A stretch of 64,000 nucleotides of DNA, from the NCBI RefSeq assembly GCF_003688555.1, contig NZ_REFR01000009.1, positions 620,001-684,000 of the forward strand. The letters run 5' to 3'. Positions within the stretch are counted from its first letter, which is position 1. Each line of letters starts with the position of its first letter. This DNA comes from Eilatimonas milleporae (GTDB lineage: Bacteria > Pseudomonadota > Alphaproteobacteria > Sphingomonadales > Kordiimonadaceae). Shown piece by piece: positions 51,265 to 58,940 of this stretch. A program made the position numbers and the translations under genes. Below the pieces are notes generated by a model. It was given only the letters and a program-made list of their open reading frames with translations, was not told the origin of the DNA and searched no databases.

Positions 51265-53346
51265 ATGACCACCGGACACCATACCGATCAGACACCCCCG
51301 CAGGACGGCATAGGCCATCCCGGCATGTGGCAGGTCCGCGACTTCGTCGAGGAGGCCGAGACCGAGGGTGCGCCCGTCAATCCGGTCAAAATGGTCCTGC
51401 GGGTTTTCCGGGGCCTGTGGCTCATCACCATCGCGCTGGGCGCGGTCGCCGGCTGCCTCCTGGCCGTCGCCGCCTTCAACGCCGTCAAACCCAAATTCGA
51501 AAGCCAGGGCCTCGTCCGCGTCGTCGCCAAGGAACCCAAAATTCTCTACGCCGACAATGACGACAGCCGCCTGCGCCTCTATGACGCCTTCGTCTCGGCC
51601 GAGGCCACCTATATCCAGAGCCGCCCGGTGCTCGAACGCGGCTTCGACTATCTGGTCGACGACATGGAACAGCAGACCGGCAGCCGCCCCGACCTGTCCT
51701 TCAAGGATTACGCGCAAAGCCTGGCGGTCAAGAAACAGAAAGGGCTGATCGCCATCACCGCCGCCAGCACCGATCCGGCCATGGCCCAGCGCGCCGTCAA
51801 CGCCCTGTTGAAAAGCTATACCGACCTGCACACCCAGCAGTCCGGCACCCGCCAGACCATGCGCGCCCGCGAACTGGAGGTCCGCGTCCAGGAACTGTCG
51901 GCCAAGCTTTTCGCCCTGAATGAGGAACTGCTTCAGGTCGGCGAGGAATACGACGCCACCTCCCTGTCGAAGGCCCACCTGACCAAGGTCACCCAGCTTG
52001 AGGAACTGGACCTGCGCATCGCCGAACTGACCAACAGCCTGATGGAGATGGAAGCCTCGAACGGCGCCCTCGACGCCGACACCGGCGACATGGAAATCAA
52101 GCGCGCCACCCTGCTCGACCGCGCCATGGCCGACATGGTGTTCGAACGGGCCAAGCGCGCCGCCGAACTGGAAAAGCTGCTGCTGCGCTATCAGCCCGGC
52201 CATGACAAGGTGGCGACGCTCGCCGCCTCCCTTCAGGTGATCGACGATGCCATTGAAAGCCGCCGCCGTCTCATCGCCACCCTCGGCAAGACCGGCGCCA
52301 TCACCGGCACCGACGGCGCCGCCAAATCCCAGTCCATGGCTGAGCTGGAGGCCCTGAAGCGCAAGCTGTCCACCCGCCGCCGCGACCTGTCGGGGGACGC
52401 CCGCGACCTCAACAGCAAGCTGATCCAGCTCAAGCGGATCAATGAGGAAAAGTCCCAGGTCTCGGGCATGCTGGCGGAAACCCGCCGCATCCTCGACCAG
52501 GTGCGTCTGGAAAGCCGCAACAGCCTGCCCGGCACCATCGAAATCCTCTCGCGCGGCAGCCTGCCCGACCGCCCGGCCAGCGACAAGCGGATGCAGTTCG
52601 CCCTGCTCGGCCTGATGGCGGGCGGCGGACTGGTCGTGGCGGCGGTGTTCCTGTGGCGCCAGGTGACCGGCCGCATCCGCTTCAGCGATGATATCGAGGG
52701 CCTGTTGCCGCCGCGCACGCACACTTTCGTCCTGCCCCGGCAGGCCGGCGACGACGACTTCGCCCGCTATCTCGGCGACCTGCAGCTCAGCGATCACTGG
52801 CGCGGGCACGGGCCCACCGTCATCAGCTTCGTGCGCTTCAGCGACGACTGTGCCCTGCCGCTCCTGCCCGTGGCCGAACTGGCCGCCCGTCAGGGCCTGA
52901 AAACCCTCGTCGTCTGCGGCGCCGAAGACGGCGCCGGCAGCGCCCCCGGCTTTATCGAGAGCATTCGCGGCGACGCCACCGTCGCCCCGATGCGGGCCGG
53001 CGGCGTCGACTATATGCCCTTCGGCACCGCCGGCACCGGTGCCGGCTACACGGTCGACACCGCGCGCCGCTGGCTCGACGCATGGGGTCCGCGCTACGAT
53101 CTGGTGCTGATCTATGCCGGCATGGCCGAACGCCACATCTCGGCCCGCATCCTGACGAAACTGTCCCATCTCACCGTGACCGCCGTGACGCCGGGCGACG
53201 AGACCCGCGCCGTCCAGCGCACGATATCCCAGGCCCTGGCCGTCGCGCCGCTGTTCGTCGGCGCGGTCAAGGGCGATCCCGGCCTGCGTCAGGCCGATCC
53301 CGCCACCCACCCGCAAGAAGGAGACATCCATGACCAAGCCGCGTAA
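51265..53346 (+). CDS. Wzc/GumC-like polysaccharide co-polymerase with degenerate kinase domain
   Basis: 693 residues: a transmembrane helix (about 52-75), a Wzz-type periplasmic region with long coiled coils (about 195-430), a second helix (about 447-466) and a cytosolic C-terminal domain. The C-terminal domain follows the Wzc kinase order (VISFVRFSDDCALPLLPVAELAARQGLKTLVV, cited as a span), but there is no GxxGxGKT Walker A and no tyrosine cluster at the end. It is therefore probably a chain-length scaffold without kinase activity. Its 3' end overlaps the receiver gene by 17 bp. Confidence 0.85.
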   Translation: MTTGHHTDQTPPQDGIGHPGMWQVRDFVEEAETEGAPVNPVKMVLRVFRGLWLITIALGAVAGCLLAVAAFNAVKPKFESQGLVRVVAKEPKILYADNDDSRLRLYDAFVSAEATYIQSRPVLERGFDYLVDDMEQQTGSRPDLSFKDYAQSLAVKKQKGLIAITAASTDPAMAQRAVNALLKSYTDLHTQQSGTRQTMRARELEVRVQELSAKLFALNEELLQVGEEYDATSLSKAHLTKVTQLEELDLRIAELTNSLMEMEASNGALDADTGDMEIKRATLLDRAMADMVFERAKRAAELEKLLLRYQPGHDKVATLAASLQVIDDAIESRRRLIATLGKTGAITGTDGAAKSQSMAELEALKRKLSTRRRDLSGDARDLNSKLIQLKRINEEKSQVSGMLAETRRILDQVRLESRNSLPGTIEILSRGSLPDRPASDKRMQFALLGLMAGGGLVVAAVFLWRQVTGRIRFSDDIEGLLPPRTHTFVLPRQAGDDDFARYLGDLQLSDHWRGHGPTVISFVRFSDDCALPLLPVAELAARQGLKTLVVCGAEDGAGSAPGFIESIRGDATVAPMRAGGVDYMPFGTAGTGAGYTVDTARRWLDAWGPRYDLVLIYAGMAERHISARILTKLSHLTVTAVTPGDETRAVQRTISQALAVAPLFVGAVKGDPGLRQADPATHPQEGDIHDQAA

Positions 53347-53806
53347 ACTGCTCATCCTCGATGACGACCATCATTATTCCGGCATGCTGGCCCTGAAACT
53401 GCGCCACCATTTCCCGGAACTGCGCGTCAGCTCCAGCAATCACAGCCGCATCCGGCCGGGCTATGACATCTATGTCCTCGACAATGATTTCAGCGGCGAC
53501 AAGATCGGCGCCAGACTGGCCGAAGAAGCCCGCGCCACCGCCCCCGACAGCCTTGTCGTCGTCCTGTCCGGCACGCTGGAATTCGGCCTCTTGAAACGGC
53601 TGGTCAACTGCCATGCCGCCGGCGTCTTCGACAAAAGCGATCCGTCCGAAATCGGCCGCATGAAAAGCCTGATCGAGGGCTTTCTGGTGGCCGGTCCCGC
53701 CCCGGCCTCGGAAAAACCCGCCGCCTCCATCGGCGCGACGGTCTCCGGCATCGCCGGCCTGATCTCCGAATGGAACAAACGCCTGGCGTTTGAGAAAGGA
53801 CGCTAA
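53330..53806 (+). CDS. Stand-alone receiver-like protein
   Basis: 158 residues. KLLILDDDHHYSGMLALKL holds the acidic pair of a receiver domain. The expected phospho-acceptor is the Asp in YVLDNDF, and LVVVLSGT and VFDKSDPSEI match the later beta strands, where Lys is retained. No output domain is present and the C-terminal 40 residues are flexible. It may be a phosphate sink or protein-protein switch for the EPS machinery or the H-NOX kinase. It overlaps the Wzc-like gene. Confidence 0.75.
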   Translation: MTKPRKLLILDDDHHYSGMLALKLRHHFPELRVSSSNHSRIRPGYDIYVLDNDFSGDKIGARLAEEARATAPDSLVVVLSGTLEFGLLKRLVNCHAAGVFDKSDPSEIGRMKSLIEGFLVAGPAPASEKPAASIGATVSGIAGLISEWNKRLAFEKGR

Positions 53807-53809
53807 ACC

Positions 53810-54502
53810 ATGTTCAGCACCGGCAAACACCTGCTGATCGTCGAGGACGCGGCCAGCATCGCCCTGTTCCTCAAGGTCAATCTGCGCCATCAGGGCTTTT
53901 TCGTCGACATCGCCGCCACCGCCGGCGAGGCCGCCGCCATGATGGATCAGGCGGGCGCCATCCGCACCCCGCCCTATGATCTGGTCCTGGTGGACCTGGG
54001 CCTGCCCGACCGTGACGGCACCGACCTGATCGCCGACATCACGGGCGAGACCGGCGTGCCCCCCGTCATCGCCATGAGCGCCGACACGGATGCCGAGGTC
54101 TCCGCCCGCGCCGTCGCCGCCGGCGCCGTCCTGTTCATTGAAAAACCGGTCAACATGGTCCGTTTGACGGCGGCCATTTCCGAAACACTCGAAGACCGCC
54201 ATTATCTGAAGGACCATGTCACGGGGGCGAAACTGGCCGAGGAACACGCCGCCCTTGCCACTGCCTACAGGCAGCATCTGATGGGTCTCGCCTCCGATCT
54301 CGGCATGGCCATGCCGGTGCCCCAGCTGCGCTCCCTCCTCCATCAGCTCAAGGGCAGCGCCACCCTTTACGGCATGACCGCCCTGTCGCTGGCGGCCGGC
54401 GCCTTCAGCCGCCAGCTGGCCGAGGGCGGGCCGCAGACCGCCCGCCGCGTCCGCCGCGACCTGCGCGACGCCATTCTCGACGCCGCCGAGCCGGGCTGCT
54501 GA
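53810..54502 (+). CDS. Receiver-Hpt protein at the end of the EPS operon
   Basis: 230 residues. The receiver domain (about 7-125) has its acceptor Asp in VLVDLGLPDRDG and Lys in FIEKPVN. The Hpt-like domain (about 145-225) has the phospho-His in SLLHQLKGSATLYGM. This pair is the same as the last two modules of the hybrid kinase at 33082-34965, so it could exchange phosphate with it or with the LuxO-like regulator, acting like LuxU. It starts 3 bp after the previous receiver gene. Confidence 0.82.
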   Translation: MFSTGKHLLIVEDAASIALFLKVNLRHQGFFVDIAATAGEAAAMMDQAGAIRTPPYDLVLVDLGLPDRDGTDLIADITGETGVPPVIAMSADTDAEVSARAVAAGAVLFIEKPVNMVRLTAAISETLEDRHYLKDHVTGAKLAEEHAALATAYRQHLMGLASDLGMAMPVPQLRSLLHQLKGSATLYGMTALSLAAGAFSRQLAEGGPQTARRVRRDLRDAILDAAEPGC

Positions 54503-54503
54503 T

Positions 54504-54535
54504 GTGCAGCCCGCAACCGTCTTTGCGGGCTGCAA
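54504..54535 (+). promoter_or_regulatory. Two LuxO-type sites forming a hairpin-like repeat
   Basis: GTGCA-GCC-CGCAA (54504-54516) and TTGCG-GGC-TGCAA (54523-54535). Together they form perfect 12-bp arms TGCAGCCCGCAA and TTGCGGGCTGCA. They end 87-106 bp before a weak -24/-12 sequence. Confidence 0.5.
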
Positions 54536-54583
54536 CGCATTTTCGCGGACCGCAAAGGCGGATCCGCACGCTTCATTTTAAAT

Positions 54584-54600
54584 AATTCATATATTTCAAT
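54584..54600 (+). promoter_or_regulatory. 17-bp element AATTCATATATTTCAAT, copy 2
   Basis: Exact copy of the element at 41480-41496, here 77 bp before the chaperone-like gene. See that entry. Confidence 0.45.
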
Positions 54601-54609
54601 ATTTTAAGG

Positions 54610-54630
54610 AAAAGGCCCGCCGGGCCTTTT
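54610..54630 (+). terminator. Intrinsic terminator at the end of the EPS operon
   Basis: AAAAGGCCC and GGGCCTTTT form perfect 9-bp arms around a GCC loop, followed by CTT. It lies 108 bp after the last EPS gene and overlaps the weak -24/-12 sequence at 54621-54636. Confidence 0.75.
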
Positions 54631-54636
54631 CTTGCA
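54621..54636 (+). promoter_or_regulatory. Weak sigma-54 promoter candidate
   Basis: CGGGCCTTTTCTTGCA has GG and GC 10 bp apart and a perfect TTGCA at -12, but a poor -24 hexamer. Its distance to the LuxO-type sites (87-106 bp) and to the ATG (40 bp) matches the stronger promoters of the locus, which is the main reason to list it. Confidence 0.4.
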
Positions 54637-54676
54637 CCGTCCCCTCCGACCGCGACCCGTTGGAAAGGACGGACCC

Positions 54677-55219
54677 ATGTTTGCAAAGACCCTGCGCCCC
54701 GCGCCGACCCTGAAATTCAGTGAGCTGAAATGCATTGTCCTGGCGTTCATCGCCCTGCACACCCTCATGCCCGCGTCGGCGCGCGCGTCGGATTATTTTT
54801 TCCGGCCCGTGGAATATGCCGCCATCGGCACCTGGGTGCCGGACCTGAAATTCGTGCTGTTCAACCCCAGCCGGGCGCCAATCCTCCTGCGCCTGTCGGC
54901 AGCCCGCGCAGGGAGCGAGGCCGGCGTGCTGCCCGCCGGCGGCCGCAGTGACACCCATGTCGCGCTGAAGGCCCTGCCGGCGCAGATTTTCCTCATGCCC
55001 GGACAGCGCAAGACCGTGTCGCTGGACTACCGGCCCAGATACGCCGGCGATTACGGCGAAACCGGTTTCGTCCTCACGGTCGAACAGCAGCCGGTTCTCT
55101 ACACCGGCGACGGCGTCTCGCACGACCAGCCCGCCATGACCGTGCGCAACTACACCGCCGACATCACCGTGCGCACCACCCCCGACCAGCCCCTGATGAT
55201 GGCTGAAAACATCAAATAA
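54677..55219 (+). CDS. Secreted PapD-like (pilus chaperone N-domain-like) protein
   Basis: 180 residues with a signal peptide (hydrophobic core CIVLAFIALHTL, cleavage near ARASD). A single Ig-like domain follows: FFRPVEYAAIGTWVPDLKF, FNPSRAPILLRLSA and ALPAQIFLMPGQRKTVSLDY resemble strands of periplasmic pilus chaperones (cited as spans). The second chaperone domain is missing, and no usher or pilin is nearby. It may assist the EPS or exosortase substrate in the periplasm. ATG at 54677 has AAGGACGG upstream. Confidence 0.6.
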   Translation: MFAKTLRPAPTLKFSELKCIVLAFIALHTLMPASARASDYFFRPVEYAAIGTWVPDLKFVLFNPSRAPILLRLSAARAGSEAGVLPAGGRSDTHVALKALPAQIFLMPGQRKTVSLDYRPRYAGDYGETGFVLTVEQQPVLYTGDGVSHDQPAMTVRNYTADITVRTTPDQPLMMAENIK

Positions 55220-55713
55220 CCGCGTGCGAACAGGAAGAAAGCCGCCCCGGACAGCCGATGCCTCGGACCTGTCCCGCCATCCGGCACAGGCTGCCTTGGG
55301 CCAGAGACAGAAGTCAGAGACAGAAGTCAGAGACAGAAGTCAGAGACAGAGGGGTCTGACACAGGGGACCCAACGCCGCGTCCAACCGCCGCCGCCGTAT
55401 GCCCCGCCGGCTGCATGCTGCCGGACACAAAGCATCGAACGCCGCCCCAACCCCCCGCCGCCGGACGCCCGATACGGAATGGCCGACATCCGATACCGCC
55501 TGCCGCCTGCCGCCGCTGCCGAATACCGGATACCCGCCCCACCGGCCCACATCTCTTTGGGAAAACTGGTGACAGTATACGGATTTTTAGAATGGCGCCG
55601 AGTGACAATCTCTCTTCATATTCAATGCCTTAAAGAAAATCATCCGGACCGGAAAAACTATATACTGTCCCTAATATTTCTTATGGAAATATCACGGACG
55701 GCCCCCCGGCCCC
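55220..55713. other. 494-bp intergenic region before the STN-TonB receptor
   Basis: No convincing gene. It contains the 13-bp tandem repeat described separately and, near its end, an inverted repeat ATATTTC-TTATG-GAAATAT (55674-55692) about 20 bp before the annotated receptor ATG. The AT-rich stretch 55640-55690 is the likely promoter zone. Confidence 0.55.
55302..55350 (+). repeat. 13-bp tandem repeat, nearly four copies
   Basis: CAGAGACAGAAGT is repeated three times exactly with a partial fourth copy (CAGAGACAGA). The unit length is not a multiple of three and the array is non-coding, so it could vary in length freely. Confidence 0.88.
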
Positions 55714-58713
55714 ATGCCCCCGCGCCAGTGCAGGGGCGATAGCGGTCGGCCCACGTCGGAGGCCGCGCACCCGGTACGGTCCGTCGTGCCCCGCTCTGAC
55801 GTCCCGCCCTCCCGGCTGGGCGGGCCTGTCTTAAGACCGCAACATGCGGCTGTTAAAGGCGGTTGGACATGTTGCTTTCGGGGCGGTGCAAGGGCCTTGA
55901 GACGGGCAGATGCAGCATATTTCAGGCGGGCCGGAACGGGCGCGGGGCGTTTCCTGTGCCTGGTGGTGTCCCTGTGCGCAACCGTATGCGCTGCTGTCTG
56001 CGCCAGCGGTGGCCCGGTCCATGCGTTGACCGCCGCCGCCATGGGCACCGCCGGCCGCACGGACCGGCCGCCGGACATCCGCCATATCGCCCTCGACGCC
56101 CAGGACCTGGCCGCCGCCCTTCAACGTGTCTCCCTCGCCTTCGATGTGAACATTCTCTACACCGCCGATCTGGTGGCCGGGCGGACGACGGCGGGGTTCG
56201 CCGGATATTACGACGCCGCCGGGGCGCTGCACCGCCTGGCCGCCGGGCAGGGGCTGGATGTGGTCCGGGTGCGCGGCGGCACGCTGGCCCTGGTGCGCGC
56301 GCCCGCCGCAAAACACCCCCCCGATCCGCCACCGGCTACCGCCGCGAGACAACCGACCGGCGGGGCGGCGGGCACGGCGTCCGGCACGACGCCCTCCGTC
56401 TCCGAGATCATCGTCACCGGCACCCGGCGGGCGGCGCGCACCCGCTTCGGCTCGCTGTCGCCCATCGATGTGCTGTCCGCCGGCGACATCGGCCTGACCG
56501 CGTCGGAGGAAATCTCCGACTCCCTCGCCCGGCTGCTGCCCGCCTTCACCGCCCAGCGCTTTCCCCTCAATGACGGGCTGATCTTCGTCCGCCCCACCAC
56601 CCTGCGCGGTCTGTCGCCGGACCAGACGCTGGTGCTGGTCAACGGCAAGCGCCGTCACCGCTCGGCCTTTCTGGGTCTGCGCGGCGGCCAGTCGGTGGAC
56701 ATCACCCAGGTCTCGCCCTTTTCCATTGAACGGATTGAAGTGTTGCGGGACGGGGCGTCGGCGCAGTACGGCTCGGACGCCATCGCCGGCGTCATCAACA
56801 TCCTCCTCGACGACGAACCCGGACACAGCGCCTTCGGCCAGTTCTCCGAATATTACGAGGGCGACGGCGACAACTACCGCGCCGGCTTCCAGGCCGGCTT
56901 CGGCTTCGCGGAACGCGGCTTCCTCGTCACCACCTTCGAATATTTCGACGCCGCCCGCACATCCCGCACCCGACAGCGCCCCGACGCCCTCGCCTTCCAG
57001 GCCGCGAACCCCGACCTCGACGTCCCCAACCCGGTGCAGAACTGGGGACAGCCCGAGCGGGACGGCATCCGCTTCGCCCTCAACAGCCAGTATGCCCTCG
57101 CCGACACAACCGACGCCTATCTCTTCGGCACCTACGGCGAAAGCGACGGCGTCTCGGACTTCAACTGGCGCAACCCCGACACCACCAGCGCCTTCAATCC
57201 CAGCGACGCCTTCCCCGGCTTCGACCTGCGCACCCTCTACCCCGCCGGCTTCACACCCCAGTTCGGGCAGGAAGACCGCGACATCTCGCTCACCGGCGGC
57301 GCCCGTGGCGCCCTCGGCGACGGCGCCTTCACCTGGGACGCCAGCCTCGGCTACGGCAGCAACCGCATCGAATATGTCATGACCGACACCATCAACGCCT
57401 CCCTCGGGCCCGACAGTCCCACAGCCTTCCGCCCCGGCACGCTGGAACAGCGCGAGTTCAACATCAATCTCGACTTCGTCCACACCCTCGACATCGGCAA
57501 TGACGCCGGGCCCGTCAACATCGCCTTCGGCGGCGAACGCCGCGAGGAAACCTATGAGATCGAGGCCGGCGACCCCGCCTCCTTCGCCATCGGCCCCGGC
57601 GCCGTCGACGGCCTGCCCTCCGGCTCCAACGGCTTCCCCGGATACAGCGACGCCCAGGCCGGCACGTTCGATCAGGAAAGCTATGCCGCCTATGTCGATG
57701 TGGAAGTCCCCCTCACCAGCCGCTGGACCCTCGGCCTCGCCGGCCGCTATGAGGACTTCTCCGAATTCGGCGACACCCTGAACGGCAAGCTCTCCACCCG
57801 CTTCGAGATCACCCCGACCCTCGCCCTGCGCGCCACCGCGTCGACCGGCTTCCGCGCGCCCACACCGGGCCAGCTGTTCAGCGAACGCACCTCCCAGGGG
57901 CTCGACACCGTCACCCTCAACATCTTCACACGCGGGCGCTTCTCGCCCCAGGGTGCCGTCGCCGACATCATCTCCCGCCGCGCCGATGCCGACATCAACC
58001 CCCTGACGGCCGAGGAGTCCGAGAATTACAGCCTCGGCCTCGCCTACAGCAACAACGCCGGCTTCAGCGCCTCCATCGATGTCTATCAGGTCAATGTGGA
58101 CGACCGCTTCGGCACCTCCCAGACCTTCACCCTCACCGACGCCGAGCGGGCCGAGCTTGTCGCCCTCGGCGTCCCCGGCGGCGAAGGCATCACCAGCGTC
58201 AACTTCTTCCAGAACGACTTCGACACCCGCACGCGCGGCGTCGACATTGTCGCCGCCTACACCACCCAGGCCGGGCCCGGTACCCTCTCCCTCACCGCCG
58301 CCTATAACTATAACGAAACCGAAGTCACAGACGGCAGTTTCGTCGATGCCCGGCCCGACCGCGTCACCTTTGAGGAGGGGCTGCCCCGCCACAATGCGGT
58401 GGCGTCCGCCGGCTACCGCATTGGCGCCGTCAGCCTGTTCGCCCGCGCCGCCTTTGTCGGCAAATGGACCGACCTGTCCGACACCGAAGCCGGCGGCCCG
58501 TTCCAGACCTTCGGTTCGGAAATCCTGATCGACGCGGCCCTGACCTACCGGATCGACGAGCGTGTTCATGTCCGTCTCGGCGGGGAAAACATTTTCGACG
58601 CCTACCCGGACGAGGCCACTTTTCAGGCCAATCGCGGCCTGATCTATTCCCGCAACGCCCCTTACGACACCGACGGCGGCCTTTACTATCTGCGCCTGGG
58701 CGTGGATTTCTGA
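55714..58713 (+). CDS. TonB-dependent receptor with N-terminal STN signalling domain
   Basis: Up to 999 residues. The first 65 are not protein-like, so the true start may be TTG 55897. A signal peptide core (FLCLVVSLCATVCAAVCA) is followed by an STN domain (about 122-195, HIALDAQDLAAALQRVS) that in other systems contacts a FecR anti-sigma factor. A plug domain (VSEIIVTGTRR, LRGLSPDQTLVLVNGKRRHR) and a barrel ending LGVDF with C-terminal Phe come next. A 1593-bp part of the barrel is apparently identical to the next receptor. FecI/FecR genes lie 4 kb downstream. The imported ligand is unknown. Confidence 0.88.
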   Translation: MPPRQCRGDSGRPTSEAAHPVRSVVPRSDVPPSRLGGPVLRPQHAAVKGGWTCCFRGGARALRRADAAYFRRAGTGAGRFLCLVVSLCATVCAAVCASGGPVHALTAAAMGTAGRTDRPPDIRHIALDAQDLAAALQRVSLAFDVNILYTADLVAGRTTAGFAGYYDAAGALHRLAAGQGLDVVRVRGGTLALVRAPAAKHPPDPPPATAARQPTGGAAGTASGTTPSVSEIIVTGTRRAARTRFGSLSPIDVLSAGDIGLTASEEISDSLARLLPAFTAQRFPLNDGLIFVRPTTLRGLSPDQTLVLVNGKRRHRSAFLGLRGGQSVDITQVSPFSIERIEVLRDGASAQYGSDAIAGVINILLDDEPGHSAFGQFSEYYEGDGDNYRAGFQAGFGFAERGFLVTTFEYFDAARTSRTRQRPDALAFQAANPDLDVPNPVQNWGQPERDGIRFALNSQYALADTTDAYLFGTYGESDGVSDFNWRNPDTTSAFNPSDAFPGFDLRTLYPAGFTPQFGQEDRDISLTGGARGALGDGAFTWDASLGYGSNRIEYVMTDTINASLGPDSPTAFRPGTLEQREFNINLDFVHTLDIGNDAGPVNIAFGGERREETYEIEAGDPASFAIGPGAVDGLPSGSNGFPGYSDAQAGTFDQESYAAYVDVEVPLTSRWTLGLAGRYEDFSEFGDTLNGKLSTRFEITPTLALRATASTGFRAPTPGQLFSERTSQGLDTVTLNIFTRGRFSPQGAVADIISRRADADINPLTAEESENYSLGLAYSNNAGFSASIDVYQVNVDDRFGTSQTFTLTDAERAELVALGVPGGEGITSVNFFQNDFDTRTRGVDIVAAYTTQAGPGTLSLTAAYNYNETEVTDGSFVDARPDRVTFEEGLPRHNAVASAGYRIGAVSLFARAAFVGKWTDLSDTEAGGPFQTFGSEILIDAALTYRIDERVHVRLGGENIFDAYPDEATFQANRGLIYSRNAPYDTDGGLYYLRLGVDF
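56743..58335 (+). repeat. 1593-bp block apparently identical to 59406-60998 (copy 1)
   Basis: From TTGCGGGACGGGG to CACAGACGGC the sequence matches the second receptor at a constant 2663-bp offset, with the encoded residues VLRDG to VTDG the same throughout. No difference was seen by eye. Both flanks diverge abruptly, and the shared last residues of the two proteins use different synonymous codons. Confidence 0.9.
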
Positions 58714-58940
58714 ACCGCGCCACACCGCCCCCGATACCCGGCACGCCCCAAAAACCGGCGGACACACCGGCGGGCCGGCCGCCCCTTCGTGAAACATTTG
58801 TGAAATCACGCTGCACCCGCGCAGAAGCCCGTCCCGGATCGTCACACGGGATGTGGGGCGGCCTTTGGACCCGCTCTCCGGTCACAGGGCCGGCCGGCCC
58901 CACGCATTTTTGGAATTGTCCATATTTTCGGGGGAAACTC

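Noticed and set aside
55831-58845. 1004-codon open frame on the minus strand across the first TonB receptor, and a similar 715-codon frame over the second
   Set aside because: Both are Gly/Ala/Val/Glu-rich mirror frames of GC-rich coding sequence, without domain patterns or start signals. The plus-strand receptors are clear.
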